DNA from: Arthrobacter horti
GTDB lineage: Bacteria; Actinomycetota; Actinomycetes; Actinomycetales; Micrococcaceae
Direction: 5' to 3'
Assembly (NCBI RefSeq): GCF_030731045.1
Contig: NZ_JAVALS010000005.1
Location: 145,736 to 209,735, forward strand
Length of the DNA: 64,000 bases
Below, one piece after another: positions 27,016 to 36,780 of the stretch. The translations under genes and the position numbers were made by a program. How positions within the stretch are numbered: position 1 is the stretch's first letter; each line of letters begins with the position of its first letter. The notes beneath the pieces were generated by a model. The model saw only the letters and a program-made list of their open reading frames with translations. It was not told the DNA's origin and did no database searches.

Positions 27016-28230
27016 TCACTCCGCGGCGAGCGTCAGGTCCCGGATGGTGCGCAGCGCGGCACCCGCCAGCACCTTGATGCCGTTCCCCAATGCCCGCTCG
27101 TCGATGATGTAGTCACCGCGGTGCAGATCGTACTCCTCGCCGCCCGGCACGCGGGTGCCCAGGCGCATCATGGCACCGGGAAGGTCGGCCAGGAACCAGG
27201 CGAAATCCTCCCCGCCCATGGACTGAGGCGTCAGCACCACGGCGTTCTCACCGAGCTCGGCGCGGGCCGCGGCCTCGATGAGCGCGGTCTCGTGTTCGGA
27301 GTTGACCACGGGCGGCACGCCCCGGGTGTGTTCCAGGTGGACATCGACGCCGTAGGGTGCGGTCACCTGCTGCACCACGGCGTCCAGAAGCTCGCCGGCG
27401 CCGTGCCAGGCATCGCGGTCCAGGCAACGCATCGTGCCGGCCATGTACCCGTTCGCGGGGATGGCGTTCGGCGCGGATCCGGCGCTGATCTGCCCCCACA
27501 CCACGGAGACGGCGCTGCGTACGTCGATGCGCCGGGACAGCACGGCCGGGACGTTCACGGCGATCTGCGCGAGCGCGAAGACCAGGTCCTCGGTCAGGTG
27601 CGGGCGCGAGGTGTGCCCGCCCCGCCCGGTGAGTTCGATCTTGATGGTGTCGGACGCCGAGGTGATCGCGCCGATGCGTGTGCCGATGTGGCCGACGTCG
27701 ATCTTGGGGTCGCAGTGCAGCGCCATGATGCGCGGCACCCCGTCCAGGACGCCCTGTTCGATGCAGGACAGGGCGCCGCCGGGCATGGTCTCCTCGGCGG
27801 GCTGGAAGATGATGCGCACGGTGCCGCCGAGCGGCTTCTTCTCATGCATCGCGTGCAGCACCAGAGCCACCCCGAGCATGGTGGTGGTGTGCACATCGTG
27901 GCCGCACGCGTGCGTGACGCCGTGATTGGTGCTGGCGAAGGACAGCCCCGTCTCCTCGATGATGGGGAGCGCGTCGATGTCACCGCGCAGCGCGGTGGCG
28001 ATGGGCCCGTCCCCCACGTCGACCACGACGCCGGTGCCGTCCAGGCGCTTGGGCGAGAGTCCCGCGGCCTCCAGGCGCTCGACGATCCGGTCCGTGGTGC
28101 GGAACTCTTTGAAGGACAGTTCGGGGTGTGCGTGAAGGTCCCGGCGGAACTCGATCAGCTCCGGCAGCAGTGGCTCAAGCCACGGGCCTGCGAGCTGCGG
28201 CGGGTTCGATTCGCTGGAGTAGTTGCGCAC
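27016..28230 (-). CDS. M20 family amidohydrolase
   Basis: A 404-aa metal-dependent amidohydrolase of the M20D group (hippurate hydrolase, AbgB, IAA-amino acid hydrolase). Motifs: RRDLHAHPELSFKEF, RGDIDALPI, HACGHDVHTTTMLG with metal ligands, FQPAEETMPGG with the catalytic Glu, and GGEDFAWFL near the end. Members remove acyl groups from amino acids or process N-acyl compounds. GTG at 28230 is 6 nt after a TAGAGT -10 box, so it is likely leaderless. The natural substrate is unknown. It is a monocistronic gene upstream of bmp. Confidence 0.9.
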   Translation of the reverse strand: MRNYSSESNPPQLAGPWLEPLLPELIEFRRDLHAHPELSFKEFRTTDRIVERLEAAGLSPKRLDGTGVVVDVGDGPIATALRGDIDALPIIEETGLSFASTNHGVTHACGHDVHTTTMLGVALVLHAMHEKKPLGGTVRIIFQPAEETMPGGALSCIEQGVLDGVPRIMALHCDPKIDVGHIGTRIGAITSASDTIKIELTGRGGHTSRPHLTEDLVFALAQIAVNVPAVLSRRIDVRSAVSVVWGQISAGSAPNAIPANGYMAGTMRCLDRDAWHGAGELLDAVVQQVTAPYGVDVHLEHTRGVPPVVNSEHETALIEAAARAELGENAVVLTPQSMGGEDFAWFLADLPGAMMRLGTRVPGGEEYDLHRGDYIIDERALGNGIKVLAGAALRTIRDLTLAAE

Positions 28231-28281
28231 CTTGACACTCTAGATCGAGCGTGAGGAAAAACCTCAAAAGGTCACGCGCGG

Positions 28282-29415
28282 TTACAGCACGTCCGTATCG
28301 CCGCTGGCCTTCAGAGCATCCACGGCACTCTTGACGCGCTGGGCATGCTCCGTGGTGGTCACCAGGAGTGCGTCCGGGGTGTCCACGATGACCACGTCCT
28401 TGATGCCGATCAGGGCGATCACCCGCTTGGTGTCGGCCACCACCACGCCGCTGGCGTCCTCGGCGAAGACACGGGGCGTGTCGCCCAGCACCGTCACGTC
28501 GTCCTCTTCACGGGCGCTGTTCAGGCGGCCGATCGCCGCGAAGTCCCCGACGTCGTCCCAGCCGAACTCACCGGGCACGACGGCGACGTCGCCGGCTGCC
28601 GCGGCAGGCTCGGCCACAGCGTAATCGATGGCGATCTTGGGCAGCGTGGGCCAGACGCGTGCGGTCACGGCCGCCCGGTCCGGGGTGTCCCAGGCGCGGG
28701 CGATCTCCAGGAGACCGGCGTGGAGCTCGGGCTGGTTGATCTCCAGGTGCTTGAGCATGAGGGACACCGGCGCCACGAACATGCCGGCGTTCCAGACGTA
28801 GTCGCCACCGGCCACGTATTGGCGGGCCACATCCTCGTTCGGCTTCTCCACGAACTCGACCACGGCGTGCGCGTTCGGGGCGTAGTCCACGTTGAGGAGT
28901 TCGCCGACCCGGATGTAGCCGAACCCGGTGGAGGGGTGCGTGGGCTTGATGCCGATGGTGACGATTTTGCCGGCGGCCGCGGTGTGGATGGCCTCACGGA
29001 CGGCGTCCTGGAAGACGCCCGCCGGGCTGATGACCTGGTCCGCCGCAAAGGAGCCCATGATGGTCTCCGGGTCGCGTTCGTGCAGGATCGCGGCGGCGAG
29101 CCCGATGGCCGCGCCGGAGTCCTTCGGCTCGCTCTCCAGGACCAGGTCCCTCTCGCCCAGTTCGGGAAGCTGTGCGCACACGGCGGCCCGGTGCGCCTCC
29201 CCGGTCACCACCAGGACCCGTCCATCCGCCAGGGGCTCCAGACGGTCATAGGTGGCACGGATCAAGGTACTGCCGGATCCGGTCAGGTCGTGGAGGAACT
29301 TGGGCGCGGCCGCACGGGACAGCGGCCAGAGGCGCGTCCCCACCCCGCCTGCGGGGATGACCGCGAAGAAACGGGCCAAGGTGGCAGTGCGGGCATCCAC
29401 AGCGTCGGTAGTCAC
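28282..29415 (-). CDS. manC: Mannose-1-phosphate guanylyltransferase
   Basis: A 377-aa nucleotidyltransferase making GDP-mannose from mannose 1-phosphate and GTP. Seen: the N-terminal AVIPAGGVGTRLWPLSRAAA signature, a KF segment for the active-site Lys, and FVEKPNEDVA with YVWNAGMFV. It is the short type without the PMI domain. GTG at 29415 is chosen because a TACCAT -10 box lies 6 nt upstream and an upstream in-frame start adds a non-conserved basic stretch. GDP-mannose feeds cell-wall mannan, lipomannan and protein mannosylation in actinobacteria. It is divergent from sdhC. Confidence 0.92.
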   Translation of the reverse strand: MTTDAVDARTATLARFFAVIPAGGVGTRLWPLSRAAAPKFLHDLTGSGSTLIRATYDRLEPLADGRVLVVTGEAHRAAVCAQLPELGERDLVLESEPKDSGAAIGLAAAILHERDPETIMGSFAADQVISPAGVFQDAVREAIHTAAAGKIVTIGIKPTHPSTGFGYIRVGELLNVDYAPNAHAVVEFVEKPNEDVARQYVAGGDYVWNAGMFVAPVSLMLKHLEINQPELHAGLLEIARAWDTPDRAAVTARVWPTLPKIAIDYAVAEPAAAAGDVAVVPGEFGWDDVGDFAAIGRLNSAREEDDVTVLGDTPRVFAEDASGVVVADTKRVIALIGIKDVVIVDTPDALLVTTTEHAQRVKSAVDALKASGDTDVL

Positions 29416-29553
29416 TCCCACATGGTAGGGGACGAACCACCGCGAACCGCCTGTCGGCCGACTGTTGCGCGGCCGCTTTGTGGCGTTAATCTCATTACCA
29501 GTCGCATTTGGCCCGATTCGCCGCACGCATTAATGGCATGAGGCGATGCTGAA

Positions 29554-29582
29554 TTGAATAAGCTGTGAGCGAAGCCTAGATT
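29554..29582 (+). promoter_or_regulatory. Promoter of sdhCDAB
   Basis: TTGAAT (29554-29559) and TAGATT (29577-29582) are separated by 17 bp, a good housekeeping-type promoter. It predicts a transcript start near 29589 and a leader of about 80 nt before the sdhC GTG. Confidence 0.6.
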
Positions 29583-29669
29583 TGGCTTGGGCCGTCAGGC
29601 TCACACAGCATGCGTTCCCCCGCATGGACATACATGCCAGCGCTGCCGTGTACCAGGGAGGTTTATTCA

Positions 29670-30050
29670 GTGCCGACGAAACCAGCTGGCACCTTGTACC
29701 GCGGCCGTGAGGGCATGTGGTCTTGGGTTGGGCACCGCATCACCGGTGTGGTGATCTTCTTCTTCTTGTTGGTCCACGTCCTGGACACATCGCTGGTCCG
29801 AGTCTCCCCCGAGGTCTACACCAGCGTCATCGGCGCCTACAAGAACCCGCTCATGGCCATCGGTGAGACCGGCCTGGTGGCCGCCATCCTCTTCCACGCC
29901 TTCAACGGCCTGCGCGTGATCGCCATCGACTTCTGGAAGAAGGGTGCCAAGTACCAGCGCCAGATGCTGTGGGCCGTGCTCATCATCTGGGTCGTGGTCT
30001 TCGGCGCCTTCGCCATCCGTCACCTCAGCCTTGCACTCGGAGGTCACTGA
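29670..30050 (+). CDS. sdhC: Succinate dehydrogenase cytochrome b556 subunit SdhC
   Basis: A 126-aa membrane anchor of complex II with three hydrophobic helices. The motif MWSWVGHRITGVVIFFFLLVH contains the conserved SxxxHRxTG quinone/haem region; a later LFHAFNGLRVIAIDF carries a haem-ligand His. GTG at 29670 has GGGAGG 8 nt upstream and gives the family N-terminus PTKPAGTLYRGREGMWSW. The first gene of sdhCDAB. Confidence 0.95.
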   Translation: MPTKPAGTLYRGREGMWSWVGHRITGVVIFFFLLVHVLDTSLVRVSPEVYTSVIGAYKNPLMAIGETGLVAAILFHAFNGLRVIAIDFWKKGAKYQRQMLWAVLIIWVVVFGAFAIRHLSLALGGH

Positions 30051-30053
30051 GCC

Positions 30054-30527
30054 ATGAGCACCATCCAGGCACCCCGCAGCGGCAACAGCCGCATCGCACT
30101 GCAGTACCGCCGCACCTCCGGCTCCAAGGGCAACTTCGAGATGCTCGCATGGCTGTTCATGCGTCTCTCCGGCGTCGTCCTCGTGGTCCTGATCTTCGGC
30201 CACCTCTTCGTCAACCTGATGGTCGGCCAGGGCATCCACGCCATCGACTTCGGGTTCGTGGCCGGCAAGTGGGCCGACCCGTTCTGGCAGTTCTGGGACC
30301 TCGCCATGCTGTGGCTGGCCTTCCTGCACGGCACCAACGGCGTCCGCACCATCATCAACGACTACGCCGAGAAAACCGCCACCCGCCGGGCCCTGAAGAC
30401 CCTGCTCTACGCCGCCACCGTCGTCGTCGTGATCCTGGGCACCCTGGTGATCTTCACCTTCGATCCCTGCCCCGTGCTCAACGGCCAGCTGATGGACGGT
30501 TCGCCGTCCTTCTGCCCGGCCCCGTAG
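30054..30527 (+). CDS. sdhD: Succinate dehydrogenase hydrophobic membrane anchor SdhD
   Basis: A 157-aa second membrane anchor of complex II. Three hydrophobic segments ([55 protein letters not shown]) with conserved His residues for haem b and quinone binding, and a [13 protein letters not shown] motif. It begins 3 nt after the sdhC stop. The C-terminus after the last helix is short and polar. Confidence 0.94.
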   Translation: MSTIQAPRSGNSRIALQYRRTSGSKGNFEMLAWLFMRLSGVVLVVLIFGHLFVNLMVGQGIHAIDFGFVAGKWADPFWQFWDLAMLWLAFLHGTNGVRTIINDYAEKTATRRALKTLLYAATVVVVILGTLVIFTFDPCPVLNGQLMDGSPSFCPAP

Positions 30528-30603
30528 CGTGCGAGCCGCGCCCGGGCCTCACGGCACGGGCGCGGAGAAGTTTTCAACTCGAAAGAGAGAAGGCATTACG
30601 AGA

Positions 30604-32391
30604 ATGCAGGTCCACAAGTACGACGTCGTGATCGTCGGCGCCGGCGGCGCCGGGATGCGCGCTGCGATCGAATCCGGACAGCGAGCCCGCACCGCGGTGC
30701 TCACCAAGCTCTACCCCACCCGGTCCCACACCGGTGCCGCCCAGGGCGGCATGTGCGCCGCCCTGGCCAACGTCGAAGAGGACAACTGGGAGTGGCACAC
30801 CTTCGACACCGTCAAGGGCGGTGACTACCTGGTGGACCAGGACGCGGCCGAGGTCATGGCGAAGGAAGCCATCGACGCCGTGCTGGACCTGGAGAAGATG
30901 GGTCTGCCGTTCAACCGCACGCCCGAGGGCCGGATCGACCAGCGCCGCTTCGGCGGTCACACGCGTGACCACGGCAAGGCGCCCGTGCGCCGCGCCTGCT
31001 ACGCCGCGGACCGCACGGGTCACATGATCCTGCAGACCCTGTACCAGAACTGCGTCAAGCACAACGTGGAGTTCTACAACGAGTACTACGTGCTCGACCT
31101 CCTGGTGGTGGAGGAGGACGCCGTCCGCGAGGACGGCACCGCCTACAAGCAGAAGCGCGTGGCCGGCGTCGTGTCCTACGACCTCGCCACCGGCGAGCTG
31201 CACGTCTTCCAGGCCAAGAGCGTGGTGTTCGCCTCCGGCGGCGCCGGCAAGGTCTTCAAGACCACCTCCAACGCCCACACCCTCACCGGTGACGGCATGG
31301 GCATCGCCTTCCGCCGCGGCATCCCGCTGGAGGACATGGAGTTCTTCCAGTTCCACCCGACCGGCCTGGCGGGCCTGGGCATCCTCCTCACCGAGGGCGC
31401 CCGCGGTGAAGGCGCCATCCTCCGCAACTCCGAGGGTGAGCGTTTCATGGAGCGCTACGCCCCCACCATCAAGGACCTGGCACCCCGCGACATCGTGGCC
31501 CGCGCCATGGCCAACGAGGTCCGTGAAGGCCGCGGCTGCGGCCCCCACAAGGACTACGTGCTGCTGGACCTGACCCACCTGGAGCCGGCTCACATCGAGG
31601 CCAAGCTCCCGGACATCACCGAGTTCGCCCGCACCTACCTGGGCGTGGAGCCGTTCACCGAGCCCGTGCCGGTGTTCCCCACCGCGCACTACGCCATGGG
31701 CGGCATCCCCACCAACATCCAGACCCAGGTCCTGCAGGACAACGACACCGTGATCCCTGGCCTGTTCGCCGCGGGTGAGGTGGCCTGCGTGTCCGTGCAC
31801 GGTTCCAACCGTCTGGGCACCAATTCCCTGCTGGACATCAACGTCTTCGGCAAGCGCGCCGGTGTGGCCGCCGCGGAGTACTCCAAGACCGCCGACTACG
31901 TCGAGCTGCCGGAGGACCCGGAGAACCGCGTCCGCGGCCTGCTGGGCGGGCTGCTGGAGAGCAACGGCTCCGAGCGCGTCGCCCAGATCCGCAAGGAACT
32001 GCAGGACACCATGGACGCCAATATGCAGGTGTTCCGCACCAAGGAGTCCCTGGAGCGCGTCCTGTCCGACATCGCCTCCTTCGAGGAGCGGTACAAGAAC
32101 GTCACCGTTCAGGACAAGGGCAAGCGGTTCAACCTGGACCTGCTGGAGGCCGTGGAGCTCGGCTTCCTGCTGGAACTGGCCAAGGTCATGACCGTGGGCG
32201 CCCTGCACCGTGAGGAGTCCCGCGGCGGTCACTACCGCGAGGACTTCCCGGACCGCGACGATGAGAAGTTCATGAAGCACTCCATGGCTTACCAGGACTC
32301 CTCCGCGTCCACCGAGCACGTCGCCGGCATCCGCCTGGAGACCAAGCCGGTGATCTTCACCCGTTACGAGCCGATGGAGCGTAAGTACTGA
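30604..32391 (+). CDS. sdhA: Succinate dehydrogenase flavoprotein subunit SdhA
   Basis: A 595-aa flavoprotein carrying covalent FAD and the succinate site. [19 protein letters not shown] binds [18 protein letters not shown] contains the histidine for covalent FAD attachment. [21 protein letters not shown] and [15 protein letters not shown] are active-site motifs. ATG at 30604 follows a purine-rich stretch. Stop overlaps the sdhB ATG (TGATG). It oxidises succinate to fumarate in the TCA cycle. Confidence 0.97.
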   Translation: MQVHKYDVVIVGAGGAGMRAAIESGQRARTAVLTKLYPTRSHTGAAQGGMCAALANVEEDNWEWHTFDTVKGGDYLVDQDAAEVMAKEAIDAVLDLEKMGLPFNRTPEGRIDQRRFGGHTRDHGKAPVRRACYAADRTGHMILQTLYQNCVKHNVEFYNEYYVLDLLVVEEDAVREDGTAYKQKRVAGVVSYDLATGELHVFQAKSVVFASGGAGKVFKTTSNAHTLTGDGMGIAFRRGIPLEDMEFFQFHPTGLAGLGILLTEGARGEGAILRNSEGERFMERYAPTIKDLAPRDIVARAMANEVREGRGCGPHKDYVLLDLTHLEPAHIEAKLPDITEFARTYLGVEPFTEPVPVFPTAHYAMGGIPTNIQTQVLQDNDTVIPGLFAAGEVACVSVHGSNRLGTNSLLDINVFGKRAGVAAAEYSKTADYVELPEDPENRVRGLLGGLLESNGSERVAQIRKELQDTMDANMQVFRTKESLERVLSDIASFEERYKNVTVQDKGKRFNLDLLEAVELGFLLELAKVMTVGALHREESRGGHYREDFPDRDDEKFMKHSMAYQDSSASTEHVAGIRLETKPVIFTRYEPMERKY

Positions 32392-33173
32392 TGTCCACGT
32401 CAACCGCTGAACCCGCGTCCAAGGTGGAGCTGCCGGCCAGTGCCGGCGGTGGCGGGGAGATCCCGTCCTTCGACATCACGCTGCGTGTCCGCCGCTACAA
32501 CCCGGAAGTCTCGGAAGAGGCCCACTGGGATGACTTCACGCTGACCATGTACGGCACGGACCGCGTGCTGGACGCCCTGCACAAGGTCAAGTGGGAGCAC
32601 GACGGCTCGCTGTCCTTCCGCCGCTCCTGCGCGCACGGCATCTGCGGCTCAGATGCCATGCGCATCAACGGCCGCAACCGCCTGGCCTGCAAGACCCTGC
32701 TGAAGGACCTGGACACGTCCAAGCCCATCACGGTGGAGCCCATCAAGGGCCTGCCGGTGGAGAAGGACCTGATCGTGGACATGGAGCCGTTCTTCCAGTC
32801 CTACCGCGAGGTCATGCCGTTCCTCATCCCCGGTGGCCACGAGCCCACCAAGGAGCGCCTGCAGACCATCGAGGACCGCGCCCGCTTCGATGACACCACC
32901 AAGTGCATCCTGTGCGCCGCCTGCACCTCCAGCTGCCCGGTGTTCTGGACCGACGGCCAGTACTTCGGCCCGGCCGCGATCGTGAACGCCCACCGCTTCA
33001 TCTTCGATTCCCGTGATGACGCCGGTGACATGCGCCTGGAGATCCTCAACGACAAGGAAGGCGTGTGGCGCTGCCGCACCACCTTCAACTGCTCCGAGGC
33101 CTGCCCTCGTGGTATCCAGATCACGCAGGCGATCGCCGAGGTCAAGCAGGCGATCCTGTCCCGCAACATCTGA
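32391..33173 (+). CDS. sdhB: Succinate dehydrogenase iron-sulfur subunit SdhB
   Basis: A 260-aa electron-transfer subunit. The 2Fe-2S ligands are in RRSCAHGICGSDAM and the following C of RLAC, the 4Fe-4S in CILCAACTSSCP, and the 3Fe-4S in CRTTFNCSEACPRGI. The N-terminal about 25 residues are an Ala/Gly/Ser-rich lead. Length and motif order are normal. It ends the operon before a strong hairpin. Confidence 0.97.
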   Translation: MSTSTAEPASKVELPASAGGGGEIPSFDITLRVRRYNPEVSEEAHWDDFTLTMYGTDRVLDALHKVKWEHDGSLSFRRSCAHGICGSDAMRINGRNRLACKTLLKDLDTSKPITVEPIKGLPVEKDLIVDMEPFFQSYREVMPFLIPGGHEPTKERLQTIEDRARFDDTTKCILCAACTSSCPVFWTDGQYFGPAAIVNAHRFIFDSRDDAGDMRLEILNDKEGVWRCRTTFNCSEACPRGIQITQAIAEVKQAILSRNI

Positions 33174-33199
33174 TCCCCAGGCACCCGTCTGACGCGAAC

Positions 33200-33235
33200 G
33201 ACGGCGCCGCGCACCTCCCGGTGCGCGGCGCCGTC
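33200..33235 (+). terminator. Terminator of sdhCDAB
   Basis: A perfect 16-bp GC-rich stem (33200-33215 with 33220-33235) with a TCCC loop, followed by CGCTTGTT. It begins 27 bp after the sdhB stop. Confidence 0.82.
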
Positions 33236-33298
33236 CGCTTGTTCCGGCGTCGTCGTGCCTCCCTTTAAGATGGGATACAAAACGTGAAAGGCGGCCAG

Positions 33299-34063
33299 AT
33301 GCCCACCTCCCTCAAGGTCAATTTCACCGGCAGCACGGGCGCCCGCCTGGCCGGCGTCCTGGACGTTCCGGACGGCCCGGTCCGCGGCTGGGGAGTCTTC
33401 TCCCACGGCCTGACGCTCGGCAAGGACTTCGTGGCCTCCTCCCGGATCTGCAAGGGACTGGCGGAGCAGGGGGTGGGCATGCTGCGCTTCGACAATCTGG
33501 GCCTGGGCGACTCCGAAGGTGACTGGTCCGACGGCTCGTTCAGCGTGAAGGTGGCGGACACCCTGAAGGCCGCCGAGTTCCTCCGTTCCGAGGGCAAAGC
33601 GGCCAGTCTGCTGGTGGGCCATTCCTTCGGCGGTGCGGCGGTCCTGGCGGCCGCGGCCGATCTGCCCGAGGTGGGCGCCGTGGCCACTGTGGCGGCCCCG
33701 TACCAGCCCCGGCACGTGGAGCACATGTTCGACGCGGAGATCGGCACCATCCTGGCCGAGGGCAGCGCCGAAGTGGATCTGGGAGGCAGCCGCCGTGAGG
33801 TGCGGCGCCACTTCGTGGAGGACGTGGAGCAGGCGGACCTGCGTGGGTGCATCCGCGGGCTTCACCGGCCGCTGATGGTGCTTCACTCCCCCACCGACAA
33901 CACCGTGGGCATCGACAATGCCAGCGAGATCTTCCTGACCGCCCGTCACCCGCGCAGCTTCGTCTCACTGGAAGGCGCCGAGCACCTGCTCACCGGCAAG
34001 GGCCAGGCTCAGCGCGTGGCCCGGATCATCGGCGCCTGGGTGGAGCCTTACCTGAAGGCCTGA
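33299..34063 (+). CDS. Alpha/beta hydrolase
   Basis: A 254-aa alpha/beta hydrolase. The nucleophile elbow is GHSFGGAAV, with a preceding FDNLGLGDSEG loop and an upstream FSHGLTLGKDF. A late LHSPTDNTVG supplies the acidic residue and GAEHLLTGKG the histidine. It resembles the hydrolase domain found next to, or fused with, OsmC proteins, but no OsmC domain follows. ATG at 33299 has AAAGG 7 nt upstream; GTG at 33284 is an alternative. Its 3' end overlaps the convergent YihY gene by 38 bp. The substrate is unknown. Confidence 0.8.
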   Translation: MPTSLKVNFTGSTGARLAGVLDVPDGPVRGWGVFSHGLTLGKDFVASSRICKGLAEQGVGMLRFDNLGLGDSEGDWSDGSFSVKVADTLKAAEFLRSEGKAASLLVGHSFGGAAVLAAAADLPEVGAVATVAAPYQPRHVEHMFDAEIGTILAEGSAEVDLGGSRREVRRHFVEDVEQADLRGCIRGLHRPLMVLHSPTDNTVGIDNASEIFLTARHPRSFVSLEGAEHLLTGKGQAQRVARIIGAWVEPYLKA

Positions 34064-35108
34064 GGTCCGCGGCCCGCACGGCCGCCCAGGACGTGCCCAG
34101 CAGGAGCACCTGGCTGAGCAGATTGAACCAGAGCAGCACGCCCACCACGATCCCCAGGGACGCCATGACAGGGTTTCTCCCCACGTGGGCCAGAAGCTGA
34201 CTGCTGAGCGCCTGGAGGAGGGACAGGACCACGGCGCTCAGGAGTGTGCCCTCCAGGAAGGGGCGGCGGGGGAAGCGGATTCTCGCCCCCACCCGGAGGA
34301 GCAGCGCCGCCGCGCACCAGTTGAGGACGAAGCCGGCCGCGGTGGGGAGGAACGGCACCTGCAGGACGTCCTCCAAGGGCAGCCGTCCGAAGATCTGGTG
34401 CAGCACCGTGCTGGAGAACAGGGTCAGGGCGACGCTGAGCACCAGCGCCAGCCCCAACAGGGCCAAGGTCACCAGATCGCGCACCCGGGCCAGGACCGGG
34501 TTCAATTTCAGGCGTCCCCGGTCCGCCACCAGGCGCATCCCGTCCCGCATTCCGCCGATCCAGCCGAGGGAACCGAACACGGCCACCAGCAAGGCGATGC
34601 CCACGGTCCAGCTCAGCCCGCCGGTGCTCAGGAGATCGGCCGGATCCACCAGTCCCGGGCCCGCCCCGCTGGCGAACACTCCGGGGACGGCCCGGTCCAC
34701 CGCATCCAGCAACTGATCACGGAATCTCGGATGGCCGTTCAGGAGCAGGCCGCCGATCCCGAGGCCGGAGACCACCAGCGCGCCGATCGAGAAGAACATC
34801 CGGAACGCCATGCCGGCGGCGGCCAGCGGACCGTTCCGGGTGGAGTAGTTCTGCAGGACCCTCACGGGAAGCACCGCGGAGGACAGGGCCTGCAGCCAGG
34901 CCCCCAGTGCCTTCAGACGAGGGAGGATCCCTGCGCCGTCCCGTTGCGCGCGCAGCCATGCCGCGCGCCGTCGTCGTTCCTCCTGGCGCAGCCCACGCAG
35001 ATCCAGCGGCGAGACCTCATGTGGCTCCTCCGCAGGGTCCTGTTCTTCTGAGGCCTGTGGGCCTGAGGCCTGTGGGATCCGGGACTCACCTCCCTGCCGG
35101 CGCACCAC
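34026..35108 (-). CDS. YihY/virulence factor BrkB family membrane protein
   Basis: A roughly 360-aa inner membrane protein. After a polar, Glu/Arg-rich N-terminus of about 85 residues come about six hydrophobic helices with LAAAGMAFRMFFSIGALVVSG and LLWFNLLSQVLLLGTSWAAVR, the BrkB/YihY pattern. Its function is not established; links to secretion or envelope stress have been proposed. No ATG fits; GTG at 35108 is chosen because GAGGAGG lies 9 nt upstream. This start overlaps the end of the RNA ligase gene by 23 bp. The last residues (PSGKAPPRRR) are basic. Confidence 0.82.
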   Translation of the reverse strand: MVRRQGGESRIPQASGPQASEEQDPAEEPHEVSPLDLRGLRQEERRRRAAWLRAQRDGAGILPRLKALGAWLQALSSAVLPVRVLQNYSTRNGPLAAAGMAFRMFFSIGALVVSGLGIGGLLLNGHPRFRDQLLDAVDRAVPGVFASGAGPGLVDPADLLSTGGLSWTVGIALLVAVFGSLGWIGGMRDGMRLVADRGRLKLNPVLARVRDLVTLALLGLALVLSVALTLFSSTVLHQIFGRLPLEDVLQVPFLPTAAGFVLNWCAAALLLRVGARIRFPRRPFLEGTLLSAVVLSLLQALSSQLLAHVGRNPVMASLGIVVGVLLWFNLLSQVLLLGTSWAAVRAADLRPSGKAPPRRR

Positions 35109-35670
35109 CCAGGGGGACCTCCTCGCGCAGCTTCCAGAAACCGTTGGCGACGTGCTCGTACACGCCGATCCTATCCACGGGGATCGTGGCTTCGTATGAA
35201 GAGAGCGCCTGCTCGGCGTCCTGGAGGCTGCTCGTGCCGACGTCGTGGGCCACGGTGACGTGCGGATGGAACGGGAAATCGAGGTCACGGGCCAGCGGGC
35301 CGTCCTGCAGCGCCTCGTGGAGACGCACGCAGGAGTCGAAGCCACGGTCCACGTTGAGGAAGACCACCGGGGAGACCGGCTGGAAGGAGCCGGTGCCCTT
35401 GAGCGTCACGGTGAACGGTTCGCTGTGCCGTGCCACACTCCGCACATGGTCCAGCGCGCTGCCCCAGTCCCGGGCGGGCGTGGTGGTGACCAGGGTGATG
35501 TGGGCGGGCACATGGGGCGCCATGGGGTCACCGAAGGAGGCCCTCCACACCTGGAGTTCGGAGGCGACGTTCTCCGGGAAGCCGATCACCACCCCAACCA
35601 AGGGGGTGTCCTCCGTGGGGGGACCCCCGCGGATGGCCCCGGACGTCCCCGCGTTCGCCTCCTGGGACAT
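35086..35670 (-). CDS. 2'-5' RNA ligase family (2H phosphoesterase) protein
   Basis: A 194-aa 2H phosphoesterase-superfamily protein. The two catalytic HxT/S motifs are HITL and HVTV (in HPHVTVAHD), about 80 residues apart. Family members act on 2'-5' phosphodiester or cyclic phosphate ends of RNA or nucleotides. ATG at 35670 is 4 nt after the trpS stop, so it is probably cotranslated with trpS. The first about 25 residues are polar and Gly/Thr-rich. The true substrate is unknown. Confidence 0.84.
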   Translation of the reverse strand: MSQEANAGTSGAIRGGPPTEDTPLVGVVIGFPENVASELQVWRASFGDPMAPHVPAHITLVTTTPARDWGSALDHVRSVARHSEPFTVTLKGTGSFQPVSPVVFLNVDRGFDSCVRLHEALQDGPLARDLDFPFHPHVTVAHDVGTSSLQDAEQALSSYEATIPVDRIGVYEHVANGFWKLREEVPLGGAPAGR

Positions 35671-35674
35671 CCTG

Positions 35675-36739
35675 TCAGTCAGCCTGTCCTGCCGGGGCCA
35701 GGAAGCCCACCTTCCGGTAGACCTCGGCCAGCACGGGCGACGCGACGGCGCGGGCCTTCTCGGCGCCACGGGCCAGCAGGCGGTCCAGCTCGGCGGGGTC
35801 TTCCAGCAGTTCCAGCGTGCGGCTGCGGATGGGCTCCAGGCGTTCCACGACGGCGTCCGCCACGGCCACCTTCAGGTGTCCGTACATCTTGCCCTCGAAC
35901 TGCTCCACCAGGGCATCCACCGGGGTGTCGGACACCGTGGAGAGGATCTCCAGCAGATTGCTGACACCCGGCTTCTCTTCACGGTCGTAGGAGACCACGG
36001 TCCCGGTGTCCGTCACGGCGGACTTGATGCGCTTGGCGATCACCTTGGGGTCGTCCAGGATGTTGACCAGGCCGTTGGGGCTGGAGGCCGACTTGGACAT
36101 CTTGGACGTGGGGTTCTGCAGATCGTAGATCCGGGCACCGTCCTTGCGGATCAGCGCCTTGGGCAGGATGAACGTCTCACCGAAACGGTGGTTGAACCGC
36201 TGCGCCAGGTCACGGGCCAGTTCCACGTGCTGCCGCTGGTCATCGCCCACCGGGACGGCGTCCGGGTTGTAGAGCAGGATGTCGGCCGCCATCAGCATCG
36301 GGTAGGTGAACAGGCCCACGCCGGCGGACTCCACACCGCCCTTGGCGGACTTGTCCTTGAACTGGGTCATACGGGATGCCTCGCCGAAACCGGTCAGGCA
36401 CATCATGATCCACGTCAGCTGGGCGTGCTCCGGCACATGCGACTGGACGAACAGCGTGGACTTCTCCACGTCGATGCCGCCCGCGATGTACTGGGCGGCC
36501 GTGCGGCGGGTGCGATCGGCCAGCTCGGCCGGGTCCTGCGGCACCGTGATGGCGTGCATGTCCGGGATGAAGTAGAAGGAGTCGTAGTCGTCCTGCGCCT
36601 TCACCCAGTTGACCAGCGCACCCAGGTAATTACCCAGGTGGAGCGAGTCCGCGGACGGCTGCATGCCGGAAAGCACGCGGGCACGGCGTCCTTCGTGGAG
36701 GCTGAGAAGGTCGTCTTCGGTGATGATGGTGTGGGTCAT
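35675..36739 (-). CDS. trpS: Tryptophanyl-tRNA synthetase
   Basis: A 354-aa class I aminoacyl-tRNA synthetase. [22 protein letters not shown] contains the HIGH-type motif (LHLGN), and [11 protein letters not shown] is the KMSKS loop. [19 protein letters not shown] lies between them. Length is typical. The ATG at 36739 gives the expected N-terminus. It charges tRNA-Trp. The RNA ligase-like and YihY genes follow in the same operon. Confidence 0.97.
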   Translation of the reverse strand: MTHTIITEDDLLSLHEGRRARVLSGMQPSADSLHLGNYLGALVNWVKAQDDYDSFYFIPDMHAITVPQDPAELADRTRRTAAQYIAGGIDVEKSTLFVQSHVPEHAQLTWIMMCLTGFGEASRMTQFKDKSAKGGVESAGVGLFTYPMLMAADILLYNPDAVPVGDDQRQHVELARDLAQRFNHRFGETFILPKALIRKDGARIYDLQNPTSKMSKSASSPNGLVNILDDPKVIAKRIKSAVTDTGTVVSYDREEKPGVSNLLEILSTVSDTPVDALVEQFEGKMYGHLKVAVADAVVERLEPIRSRTLELLEDPAELDRLLARGAEKARAVASPVLAEVYRKVGFLAPAGQAD

Positions 36740-36780
36740 GGTGTCCTAGGGAAGACGCCGGTGATCCCGGCGCCTGAGCG

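Noticed and set aside
30574..32403. 609-codon open frame on the minus strand opposite sdhA
   Set aside because: It mirrors the whole sdhA gene, has a low-complexity Val/Leu/Gly/His composition typical of antisense frames in GC-rich DNA, and matches no family.
36754..36774. Short GCCGG/CCGGC hairpin between trpS and xth as a terminator
   Set aside because: The stem is only five pairs with no T-run, too weak to list with confidence.
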